Position numbers and translations under genes: made by a program. Below, one piece after another: positions 26,536 through 34,493 of a stretch of DNA of 64,000 nucleotides; the first letter of the stretch is position 1, and each line of letters begins with the position of its first letter. Under the pieces are notes generated by a model that was not told where the DNA came from, searched no databases, and saw only the letters and a program-made list of their open reading frames with translations. Source of the stretch: an uncultured Porphyromonadaceae bacterium (GTDB lineage: Bacteria; Bacteroidota; Bacteroidia; Bacteroidales; Barnesiellaceae_A); contig UPZG01000001.1 in the NCBI GenBank assembly GCA_900538705.1, forward strand, positions 744,001-808,000. Direction: 5' to 3'.

Positions 26536-27414
26536 TTAGTTATTTCCTGTTGAAGCATTTGCAGCAATTGCTACCTTCTCCGTTTCGACGGGTTTCTTGG
26601 GCGGGAAATTTACAGCATGGATAGCGTGAGTGGGGCAAACTTCTACGCACTTGCGGCACATCTTACATTTGTCACTATCTATGTATGCTACATTGTCGGC
26701 CACGGTAATAGCTTCAAACGGGCACTCTTTGGCACACTTGCCACAACCTATGCAGGCTGCTGTGCAGGCTTTGCGTGCTACGGCACCTTTGTCTTTGTTT
26801 ACACAGCTTACATATACGCCACGGCCTTTGGGGCCTTTCTTGCGCAGCTCTATAATGTGGCGAGGGCAGGCTTTCACGCAGGCACCACATGCGGTACATT
26901 TATCTACATCTACAACAGGCAACCCGGTAGCGACGTCGAGTGTGAGCGCACCGAACTGACAGGCTGCTACGCAATCGCCGCATCCGAGACATCCGAAAGC
27001 GCATGCGGTTTCGCCGGCGTAAAGGCTGTTGACGATGGCACAACTGTTGGCACCTTCGTAGATATTTACCCGTGGACGATTTTCGCACGTGCCGTTGCAA
27101 CGTACTACAGCAACGCGTGGGGCTGCATCGGCAGCTTCCATGCCTAATACGCCTGCTACTTTTTTCATGACCTCACTGCCGCCTACCGGGCAGAAAAGCC
27201 CATCGAGCGATGTAGCCTTCACGCACGACTCGGCAAAATTGCGGCATCCGGCTTTTCCACAGCCACCGCAATTAGCGCCTGGCAGGAGGCTCTCTACTTC
27301 ATCTATGCGAGGGTCTTCTTCTACTTTGAATCGTTGTGCTATGAAATATAATATCACGGCAGCAACGGCTCCGATGACTCCTAAGGAGATGACAGATATT
27401 GCAACTATATCCAT
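26536..27414 (-). CDS. rnfB: Rnf electron transport complex subunit B (ferredoxin-accepting)
   Basis: 292 residues: one N-terminal membrane helix, then LLPGANCGGCGKAGCRNFAESC (the 4-Cys motif of RnfB) and several CxxCxxCxxxCP motifs toward the C-terminus (CLGCGDCVAACQ, CTACGACVKACP, CIGCGKCAKECP, CKMCRKCVEVCP). It takes electrons from reduced ferredoxin. The reduced ferredoxin could come from the oxidoreductase operon just downstream. It is 41 nt after the RseC-like gene. Confidence 0.95.
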   Translation of the reverse strand: MDIVAISVISLGVIGAVAAVILYFIAQRFKVEEDPRIDEVESLLPGANCGGCGKAGCRNFAESCVKATSLDGLFCPVGGSEVMKKVAGVLGMEAADAAPRVAVVRCNGTCENRPRVNIYEGANSCAIVNSLYAGETACAFGCLGCGDCVAACQFGALTLDVATGLPVVDVDKCTACGACVKACPRHIIELRKKGPKGRGVYVSCVNKDKGAVARKACTAACIGCGKCAKECPFEAITVADNVAYIDSDKCKMCRKCVEVCPTHAIHAVNFPPKKPVETEKVAIAANASTGNN

Positions 27415-27455
27415 GCTTCTGGTATTATTAGATTATATATTGTATATGTTTTTGT

Positions 27456-27875
27456 TTACAGTTTCCTCTTGGCTTTGAAGATAAACTTGCGTTCTAATTT
27501 TTTCTTTGACAGTGCCAGTATACCATAATAAAGCAGCAAGGCTATCAGTGCAGCAATACCACCGGTTGTCTCTTGTCCGGTTGCTTTTACTACGGCAAAG
27601 AGGGTGATTGCCAATATGCAGGCCGGTATGATAATAGCGAGAAGAACAGCTGTGTGCCCTAATGCGGCCTCTCCGTACACAACTACTTCCTCACCGGTAG
27701 TTATCGTATCGTCGTCACAATAAGCCTCTATGATTTTTTCTTTGCTCTCGGCTGCCGAGCACATCTTGGCGGCTTTACAGGAGACGCAAGCCGATAGTTG
27801 TACTATCTTTATGGATAACTTGCCCGGAGCAATTACACCGATGACTGTGCCTTCATGTTCTATAAGATTACTCAT
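27456..27875 (-). CDS. RseC/SoxR-reducing-system family protein
   Basis: 139 residues: an N-terminal soluble part with the cysteine pattern CVSCKAAKMCSA (residues about 31-42) and two membrane helices (AVLLAIIIPACILAITLFAVV and GGIAALIALLLYYGIL). This matches RseC-like proteins, which in Bacteroidetes usually head the rnf operon. In other bacteria RseC helps Rnf keep SoxR reduced; here its role is inferred to be assembly or electron handling for Rnf. It is the first gene of the operon and has a -7 element just upstream. Confidence 0.88.
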   Translation of the reverse strand: MSNLIEHEGTVIGVIAPGKLSIKIVQLSACVSCKAAKMCSAAESKEKIIEAYCDDDTITTGEEVVVYGEAALGHTAVLLAIIIPACILAITLFAVVKATGQETTGGIAALIALLLYYGILALSKKKLERKFIFKAKRKL

Positions 27876-27901
27876 CTTGCAGATTCAAGATTTATTGAAA
27901 A

Positions 27902-27909
27902 CAAAAGTA
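27902..27909 (-). promoter_or_regulatory. Candidate -7 element of the Rnf operon
   Basis: Reads TACTTTTG on the minus strand, 27 bp before the RseC-like start. The -33 box is weak (TTTC). Confidence 0.55.
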
Positions 27910-28165
27910 TGTAATTATTGTGAAATGAAACTGTTTTTTCCGTTCTTAATATTGTGCGATATGTACATATTTACGTGTCGAGACTCTGTCTCGAGCTATT
28001 AAGAATTTCTGTTACAGTCTTATAGAGTTGTCGAGATGAAATGTACGGCTGTACATACAGCATCGACGCTTCTCTAATCATGTAAGGCAATAACAATATT
28101 ATAGTAGAGAGGTTATGGTAGAAACGTCATGCTGATATGAGAACTTATCTCTTTGGTAGATTTTA

Positions 28166-28987
28166 TTACCGTTTCTTCTTCCCGAAGTATTTTTCTTGCA
28201 GGGCTTTATACTCTTTCGTATGGCTTATCTCGTCTATCCACCGATTCAGGCTGTCGCACAGAGATGTGCTCTCGCGGCGCAATGTCCATGCCATAAATTG
28301 GGTAAAGCTGATGTCGGTCTGGTAGTCTAACGTGTCGTAGGTACTGCCTATGGCTCGAGCTTCACTCTCATCACATACGGCATAGTCTATAACTCCCGAT
28401 GCTACGAGTATGATAAGTTGCTCGGCTCCGCAATCTGGTTCCTCTTTTATATATATGGTATCGCCTATTTCGCGCGAGAGGTTTTCTATACGCAGTCGGG
28501 TAGGAGCATCTTGTGCGATATGCAGTGTGCATTGTCCCAAGTCGAGCTGGTTTCGTATGGCTACGTTGCCTACACTGTCGCGGCGCTGCACAAGGACTTG
28601 TTTGTTGAGTTGCAAAGGTTGGGTGAAGATATATTTTTGCTTGTTTTCGGTTGTTACGGGTAGCAAGCGTGCTATTACATCGTAGTCGCGGTTGTCGAGA
28701 CCTTCGAGACTTTTGGTCAGACTTACTTCGGGTGTAATTTCTATCTTCAGGTTAGTACGTTTCCCTATCATTTGCAGCAGTTCGTAGTCAAAGCCTGTAA
28801 TGCTGTCGTCACTCATGTAATAGGTTAGAGGCGAATAGTCGGTGACGACGCGCAATACTCCCGAAGCTGCTATCTCGGCATAGTCGCGGGGTGACGATTC
28901 TTTTTTTGACCAGCAGCCTGGCAAGCAAATACATCCTATAGTGGTTGTAATCAAGGCGAGGCGTATTGCTAAGTTGTTTTTTTTCAT
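28166..28987 (-). CDS. Orphan solute-binding lipoprotein (type 3 periplasmic binding fold)
   Basis: 273 residues from the ATG at 28985-28987, which opens a lipoprotein signal (ALITTTIGCICLPGC, lipobox LPGC). The rest is a single family 3 solute-binding domain: GVLRVVTDYSPLTYYMSDDSITGFDYELLQMIGKRTNLKIE at the start and ASGVIDYAVCDESEAR for the second lobe. No ABC permease or ATPase genes are near. The same fold forms the N-terminal half of lytic transglycosylase MltF, but the catalytic half is absent here. It may sense or deliver a small ligand. It lies 34 nt after the porin gene and is probably cotranscribed. Confidence 0.8.
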   Translation of the reverse strand: MKKNNLAIRLALITTTIGCICLPGCWSKKESSPRDYAEIAASGVLRVVTDYSPLTYYMSDDSITGFDYELLQMIGKRTNLKIEITPEVSLTKSLEGLDNRDYDVIARLLPVTTENKQKYIFTQPLQLNKQVLVQRRDSVGNVAIRNQLDLGQCTLHIAQDAPTRLRIENLSREIGDTIYIKEEPDCGAEQLIILVASGVIDYAVCDESEARAIGSTYDTLDYQTDISFTQFMAWTLRRESTSLCDSLNRWIDEISHTKEYKALQEKYFGKKKR

Positions 28988-29021
28988 GGTATGGTGTGTG
29001 ATAATGAGAGTGGGGGCGTGT

Positions 29022-31019
29022 TTAGTTAGCAAAGTCTACCGCTACACCAAATTGGAACATGGCTGGGTTTAGTGGGTAGTGTGGAATGGCGAAGTAGTTG
29101 TTTCCTCCCAGCCATCCCTGGTTCATGTGTGAGTACATGACGTAAAAGCGGGCTTTTTTCAGCTTTATGTTCAGGTAGGCATTCATAAAGGGGTAGTTGC
29201 CTATCTCTACTTCGTCTTGATTATAGCGTGTGAGCAGTGCCGGTTGATAGGCCGGAGCTTTGAATGCGGTATACCAGCGGCAATCGACCCCCAGTTGTAC
29301 ATGCATTACTTTCACGATGCGGAACATGATATACAGGTTGCCATACACGCTGAATTGAGGCAAGGGTAATACCTTGGGATTGGAGGTAAATTGGTAAATA
29401 CCTTCGGCATCGAGGTGGAAGATGCCCGCAGCAAACTTTTGTTTCAGTGTGGCACTGATTACTTGTATATTACCACTCTCCTGCCGGGGTTTGCAATCGG
29501 CGTCGAAGTAGATGTAGTTCTGTATGTTTTCAAATCCGGCGTTAATATATGTGCCCGTTTTTGGGAAAGATATTTCACCTCCTACGCGCAACCGACGAAT
29601 CTTACCGAAGTCGTTTTTCCACATGAAGTGGTTCGACACATACTCTTTGAGTAACAACGACGGTTCGCTGTTCTTAAACAGGGCATAAGCTCTTATCGAA
29701 AGCGTATCTTTCCAAAGAGGAATAGCTGTTCCTATGTTGCCCGATATATCTATGTCGCCCAATACAGGGCTTGTAAGTCCTACTTTTCCATCGGCTTCGT
29801 ATGTAAGCCACGAGCCTTGCCGTTTCCATAACTGTCCGCCCACCCATAAGGCATGTTCGGTCGTTTGTGGAGCTATGTTATAGTCGGGGTGCGCTGACAG
29901 ATTAGAGGCAAGTTGTGTACCTGATGCAATGGTGTCGGTAATTTGTGTGTATTTGCGTACCTCATATGTGGCGTAAGCAGCGATGCCCATTTTTGCATAT
30001 TTGTTAAATCCCTCGTGCAACGCCAGCCCTACCGTGTTGCTCAATGCCCAATACCCCGATATTTCGTTGGTACCGCCCAGCGTAAGATATGTGTTTTTGA
30101 AGAACGTTGTATCTTCTTGCCCCGACTCGTTGACAAATCGGTGATGAGCGTCGGCATACGTAAGTGTATGGATGATACTCGATACTGGTACAAACTTTTC
30201 TATTGTAGTAGTATCGTCTACGGTCTCTTCGGTATAAAAGCCCAGGTTGTAACGATGTGTCAGGTATAGGTCACGGCCTCTGAGGCGGTTGTACGCCCCC
30301 GATAAGTTTACGGGAATAGATTTTTCATTGATGCTGCTTTCGCCTCCTTGCAGAGATGCCGGGTCGAGGATGTAGTCGTCGTCGACAATACCGCCATTCT
30401 CCTGTGTGACAAAGTTATAGTTGTTGAATGCAAGTTGTATCTGATAACGGTCGCCAATGTAACTTCCAAAGAGGCGGTAAGAGAACTCTTGGTCGGCTTG
30501 GTTGGTATATTGTCCGCGGCCGGTCACAAGATTGACGCCAGCACCTACCTCTATTTGCTTATTGATGTTGGCCGAGAATGTTGCCGAGAGGTCGTCTTGT
30601 CCTGTTTCTCCACTGCCTCCGCTGTGGTAAGCTACTTGTGTAAAAGGCAACCGTGTATTGTACCACTGAAAGTTGGACGGGCGGCGTAGCCAATGGTAAA
30701 AGGCTTCTTTGAAGAAAAACAGATCCCCTTCGGGGCGTTCAAAATAGATATTGTTAAATCCTGCAGCTCCTATATTACCGGTTGTGGCAAAAGAGGGGGA
30801 GTAGGATATAGGAATATCTTTCTCGTAGAAATTGAGTAATAAAGTATCCAGCGGAACGCGATAACGCTCGCCCAATGGCATTGTATTGCGCCACGCATAA
30901 GGAATGGGTTTGACCTTAGGCTCTTCTGAACTTTTTTGCGATGTGGCCGACTGGTTCGTTTGAGCATACGCAACAATACCTATGAATGCGCACAATATGG
31001 CTATGGCTCTACATTTCAT
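29022..31019 (-). CDS. Putative outer-membrane porin
   Basis: 665 residues from the ATG at 31017-31019, which gives a clean signal peptide (MKCRAIAILCAFIGIVAYAQ). The remainder alternates polar and aromatic residues in beta-strand fashion across its whole length and ends in a phenylalanine-containing strand (FQFGVAVDFAN), as expected for an outer-membrane beta-barrel. It resembles the Bacteroidetes 'putative porin' family; substrate is unknown. A -7 element ends only 7 bp upstream of the start codon, implying a very short leader or none. It heads a two-gene unit with the solute-binding lipoprotein. Confidence 0.8.
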   Translation of the reverse strand: MKCRAIAILCAFIGIVAYAQTNQSATSQKSSEEPKVKPIPYAWRNTMPLGERYRVPLDTLLLNFYEKDIPISYSPSFATTGNIGAAGFNNIYFERPEGDLFFFKEAFYHWLRRPSNFQWYNTRLPFTQVAYHSGGSGETGQDDLSATFSANINKQIEVGAGVNLVTGRGQYTNQADQEFSYRLFGSYIGDRYQIQLAFNNYNFVTQENGGIVDDDYILDPASLQGGESSINEKSIPVNLSGAYNRLRGRDLYLTHRYNLGFYTEETVDDTTTIEKFVPVSSIIHTLTYADAHHRFVNESGQEDTTFFKNTYLTLGGTNEISGYWALSNTVGLALHEGFNKYAKMGIAAYATYEVRKYTQITDTIASGTQLASNLSAHPDYNIAPQTTEHALWVGGQLWKRQGSWLTYEADGKVGLTSPVLGDIDISGNIGTAIPLWKDTLSIRAYALFKNSEPSLLLKEYVSNHFMWKNDFGKIRRLRVGGEISFPKTGTYINAGFENIQNYIYFDADCKPRQESGNIQVISATLKQKFAAGIFHLDAEGIYQFTSNPKVLPLPQFSVYGNLYIMFRIVKVMHVQLGVDCRWYTAFKAPAYQPALLTRYNQDEVEIGNYPFMNAYLNIKLKKARFYVMYSHMNQGWLGGNNYFAIPHYPLNPAMFQFGVAVDFAN

Positions 31020-31026
31020 GCGGTTG

Positions 31027-31034
31027 CAAAGATA
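31027..31034 (-). promoter_or_regulatory. Candidate -7 element overlapping the start region of the porin gene
   Basis: Reads TATCTTTG on the minus strand, with only CAACCGC between it and the ATG. No good -33 box is seen. If real, the transcript begins at or next to the start codon. Confidence 0.45.
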
Positions 31035-31098
31035 ATGCAAAAATGGCAACAGGCGTAATGAAGCCCGTTATTTTGTGTTGCAGTGTGTCGTGTGAGTT

Positions 31099-31668
31099 TT
31101 ATTCGCTAAATGTCACTGTATTGCCTTCGAGGCTTTCTATACGGGCAAGCGATTCTACATGTATCCCTTTGGCTCGCAACAACTCACCGCCTTGTTGGAA
31201 AGTCTTTTCTATCACAAACCCCATCCCCGCAAGGTGAGCTCCTGCTTGCTCTATAAGCGAACTCAGAGCCAATGCCGCACTACCATAGGCAAGAAAATCG
31301 TCGATACATAATATTTTGTCACCCGGTTTCAGATACTCGCGGCTGGCGACGATGGTATAGTCTTTACCTTTAGTAAAAGAGTGTACCTCGGCAACATACG
31401 GGTTATCCATCGTGTTAGGAGTCTGCTTCTTTGCAAAAATAACGGGTATACCCATGCAATAACCTGTCATTACCGCCGGAGCGATGCCACTCGCTTCTAT
31501 TGTCAAGATTTTGTTTACGTGTGAATAGGCAAATCGACGGGCAAATTCCACTCCTATTGCCATAAGCAACTGAGGGTCGAGCTGGTGGTTGATAAATCCA
31601 TCTACTTTCAATACTTCGGGCGAAATGATTTTTCCGTCCTGTAGTATTCGTTGCTTGAGAGATTCCAT
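31099..31668 (-). CDS. xpt: Xanthine phosphoribosyltransferase
   Basis: 189 residues from the ATG at 31666-31668, preceded by the purine-rich AAGGAAAGGAAC; an extension to 31713 crosses the -7 element. It salvages xanthine to XMP with PRPP. The PRPP-binding motif is ILCIDDFLAYGSAA, and IEASGIAPAVMTGY and VEFARRFA at the N-terminus are characteristic of Xpt against other phosphoribosyltransferases. No purine riboswitch was seen in the short leader. Confidence 0.92.
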   Translation of the reverse strand: MESLKQRILQDGKIISPEVLKVDGFINHQLDPQLLMAIGVEFARRFAYSHVNKILTIEASGIAPAVMTGYCMGIPVIFAKKQTPNTMDNPYVAEVHSFTKGKDYTIVASREYLKPGDKILCIDDFLAYGSAALALSSLIEQAGAHLAGMGFVIEKTFQQGGELLRAKGIHVESLARIESLEGNTVTFSE

Positions 31669-31690
31669 GTTCCTTTCCTTTTTATGGCTG

Positions 31691-31698
31691 CAAAGGTA
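31691..31698 (-). promoter_or_regulatory. Candidate -7 element of xpt
   Basis: Reads TACCTTTG on the minus strand, 22 bp before the start codon. Confidence 0.55.
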
Positions 31699-31877
31699 CG
31701 AAATAACTCTCAAAAATAGTCTGCTTTTTTCTTCGTTTATCCTTCCAAATATCGCATTTCTCTTATTGAAAGAAGTGGATGCAATAGGTCGGGAGCATTG
31801 TGGCCTGTGCTTTTCTTTTGTTCAAAATGTAGGCATGGATGCAACATGCTGTACACTATGTTTTTGCAGCGTGGTGG

Positions 31878-33659
31878 TCATTTCCGTCTCAAGGTAAATA
31901 GAATTTCGAGGCCTCCACTTGTGGCATTTTTAGCCATCACTTCGCCTCCATGAAACAAGACGGCATTTTTGACAATGGCCAGTCCCAAGCCTGTGCCGCC
32001 CAATTTGCGTGAGCGGCCTTTGTCTACCCGATAGAATCGCTCGAAAAGCCTTTGTAAATGTATCTCGTCTACGCCGCATCCGTTGTCTGAAAATGATATA
32101 TAGTAATATTTCTCATTACTCAGGTAGCAGTTTATCTGTATGTGAGTCCCCTCACCGGCATATGCTATGGCATTGTCTGTAAGGTTGCGGAAGATAGAGT
32201 ATAGCAGTGCGTAGTTGCCATCTATGGGCATGGGTGAAACGATGTTGTGTAAGCTTACACTCATCTTTTTAGCCTCTAAGGTGGTGGATGTTTCGCTCAC
32301 AACCTCTTTGATGACTTGTGCAAGATCTATTGTCTGGCGGTCGAAAAGGTCGGTCGATTCGTCCAGCCGGTTGAGCATTGAGATGTCATGTAGCAGGTCA
32401 GACAATCGCCGTGCCTGGGCATAGCATCGTTCCATGAAAAGATTGCGTTTGGAGGCATCTAAGTCGGGAGTCGCAAGAATGGTTTCGAGATAGCCCCGTA
32501 TACCGCTCACGGGCGTTTTCAGTTCATGGGCAATGTTTTGAGTCAGTTGTTTCTTCAGCAAATCTTCCCGTTCTCTCTCGGTATTGTCGAAGATAGAAAT
32601 TTCGAACGAAGTATCGTGGAATAGAATACCGCGTATGTCGAACGAGTGTCCGTTGCGGTGTACATGTATCTGCTTTACAGCTGCTTTCCCGTGAGTGCTT
32701 TGTAAGTTTTGGGGCTGTGTTACAAATGTTGTAACTTCAGAAAGGCACTCTTCGGCAAAGATGCGCGACAAATCACCGTCGATGGGGGTGCCGGTGAGGT
32801 GTGTGAGATATTGTATAAAAAGATTGTTCGATACGATAAGCTGTTTTTCCTGGGTAAAAATAGCTATACCTTCACGCGACATTTGTATGTGTAAAAGTAA
32901 TTTTTCCTCTTCACGAGCCAGCTCTTCCCGAGTTTGTCGCAGGTTCTCATACACTTGTCGCAGATTTTGTGTGATGCGTCCTATGGTATTATCTGACGTA
33001 AGGGGAGTTTTCAACGGTAATCCTTGCCGTGCTTGTTGTACAAAGGTATCGAGGTCGGTGATAGAACGTCCCAATGACCGGCAGAAGAAAAAGAGTGCCA
33101 AGATAAAGATAGCGGCCAAACCCAGCATCGTGTAACGGAACATGGGGTTGACGTGCAAGATGTCGAAAGTCGTTTCATCGTAAGGTATAGAGGTACGCAC
33201 TACTACGTCGCCATATAGATGAGCCGCATAGAAATAGGGCTTTTTCATCGTTTCTGAGTAGCGTATTGTGTAGGCGTTTTCGTCGCCGGCTATGGCAGCC
33301 CGTATCTCCGGCCGGTTTGCATGTGACTCTTCTATAGGTTCTTCTTTACGGGTATCTAATATGACTTTGCCTGTAGCAGCATCAATCACTGTTACACCGA
33401 GAGGGTATACACCTTTGAGCCGCAGTAGCGAGTCGGTCGTATGGCCTTCGGTTATATCGGGCTTTTCCTGCAGTCGCATGCTTACGTAGGCGTTATACTC
33501 TTGTAGCAGTGCGTTGAGGTTTTCTTGTCTGAAATTTTTTTCTTGGTAATATTGCAATGCGACAGCTACTACGACAAAGCAAACAAATAGTCCGCTTATC
33601 GTAAGAAAGAGTCCCTTGTGGAAGGGTATACGGAATCTTTTATGGCTCTTGGTTGTCAT
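31878..33659 (-). CDS. Membrane sensor histidine kinase (PhoR-like)
   Basis: 593 residues from the ATG at 33657-33659, preceded by AGGAAGGAAT; the frame extends to 33689 over the regulator's stop codon. Two membrane helices (about residues 15-38 and 172-195) bracket a periplasmic sensor domain. A linker and PAS-like segment follow, then the dimerisation/phosphoacceptor helix with NIAHELKTPVSGI (His near residue 378), and an ATPase domain with N, G1 (FSDNGCGVDE) and G2 (GGTGLGLAIVKN) boxes. It pairs with the OmpR-type regulator encoded just upstream. The architecture resembles PhoR, but the signal cannot be determined. Confidence 0.92.
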   Translation of the reverse strand: MTTKSHKRFRIPFHKGLFLTISGLFVCFVVVAVALQYYQEKNFRQENLNALLQEYNAYVSMRLQEKPDITEGHTTDSLLRLKGVYPLGVTVIDAATGKVILDTRKEEPIEESHANRPEIRAAIAGDENAYTIRYSETMKKPYFYAAHLYGDVVVRTSIPYDETTFDILHVNPMFRYTMLGLAAIFILALFFFCRSLGRSITDLDTFVQQARQGLPLKTPLTSDNTIGRITQNLRQVYENLRQTREELAREEEKLLLHIQMSREGIAIFTQEKQLIVSNNLFIQYLTHLTGTPIDGDLSRIFAEECLSEVTTFVTQPQNLQSTHGKAAVKQIHVHRNGHSFDIRGILFHDTSFEISIFDNTEREREDLLKKQLTQNIAHELKTPVSGIRGYLETILATPDLDASKRNLFMERCYAQARRLSDLLHDISMLNRLDESTDLFDRQTIDLAQVIKEVVSETSTTLEAKKMSVSLHNIVSPMPIDGNYALLYSIFRNLTDNAIAYAGEGTHIQINCYLSNEKYYYISFSDNGCGVDEIHLQRLFERFYRVDKGRSRKLGGTGLGLAIVKNAVLFHGGEVMAKNATSGGLEILFTLRRK

Positions 33660-33685
33660 ATTCCTTCCTATTTGCAACTCGGTAG

Positions 33686-34372
33686 TCAAGCTTTCTCAAA
33701 ACAATAGCCGTAGCCGAGGCGAGTTACGATATATCGTCCGTAGTTGCCTATTTTTTTGCGTAGCCGTGTGATATTTACGTCTATCGTACGGTCTAAAACA
33801 TACACCTCGTCGCTCCACACCCGAGATAAAATTTCTTCGCGTGAGAATACTTGTCCCGGATGTTCCAGCAGCAATCGCAGTATCTCAAACTCCTTTTTGG
33901 TCAGTGTCTGTTCTTCTCCTGCAATATAGCATTTTTTGCTACGTAGGTCTAAGGTCAGTGACTCGTAGGTAAGTTCTTTTATTTCCTGCTCTTCAGGAGG
34001 AGCGCTGCGTCGTAGCACGGCCTTTACGCGAGCCTGTACTTCTTTGATAGAAAAGGGTTTTGAAATGTAGTCGTCGCCTCCTATGTTAAATCCTGTCAGT
34101 TTGTCGTTTTCGCTGTCGCGGGCTGTGAGGAATATAATGGGTATACGGCATAGTTTCTCATCTTTTCGCAGCATCGATGCCATCTTGAATCCGCTTATCT
34201 CGCCCATCATCACGTCAAGCAATATCAAGTCATATACCGATAGGTCGAGAGCAAGAGCCTCCTCGGCAGAAAGTGCCGTATCGACAATATATCCTTCGGT
34301 TTCGAGATTGAATTTCAAGATTTCGCACAAATCTTCTTCGTCATCGGTTACTAAGATACGATATTGGCTCAT
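33686..34372 (-). CDS. OmpR/PhoB-family response regulator
   Basis: 228 residues. The receiver domain has the acidic pair DDEED near residue 10, the phosphoacceptor in LILLDVMMG (about D53) and K in ISKPFS (about 105). The C-terminal winged helix is complete (LTKKEFEILRLLLEHPGQVFSREEIL and RTIDVNITRLRKKIG). It is expected to bind DNA as a phosphorylated dimer and answer to the adjacent histidine kinase. A weak -7-like element (GACCTTTG on the minus strand, 34401-34408) lies upstream. Confidence 0.93.
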   Translation of the reverse strand: MSQYRILVTDDEEDLCEILKFNLETEGYIVDTALSAEEALALDLSVYDLILLDVMMGEISGFKMASMLRKDEKLCRIPIIFLTARDSENDKLTGFNIGGDDYISKPFSIKEVQARVKAVLRRSAPPEEQEIKELTYESLTLDLRSKKCYIAGEEQTLTKKEFEILRLLLEHPGQVFSREEILSRVWSDEVYVLDRTIDVNITRLRKKIGNYGRYIVTRLGYGYCFEKA

Positions 34373-34493
34373 AATGTTCCTGTTTTATATTTTCGTACTG
34401 CAAAGGTCGGAAACAGATGTTTCAATCTTGTGACAAAGATAGTTCTTTCTTGTTTCTGTGCAAGTTGTCGCGACCTCAGCTTTTATACGGAGG

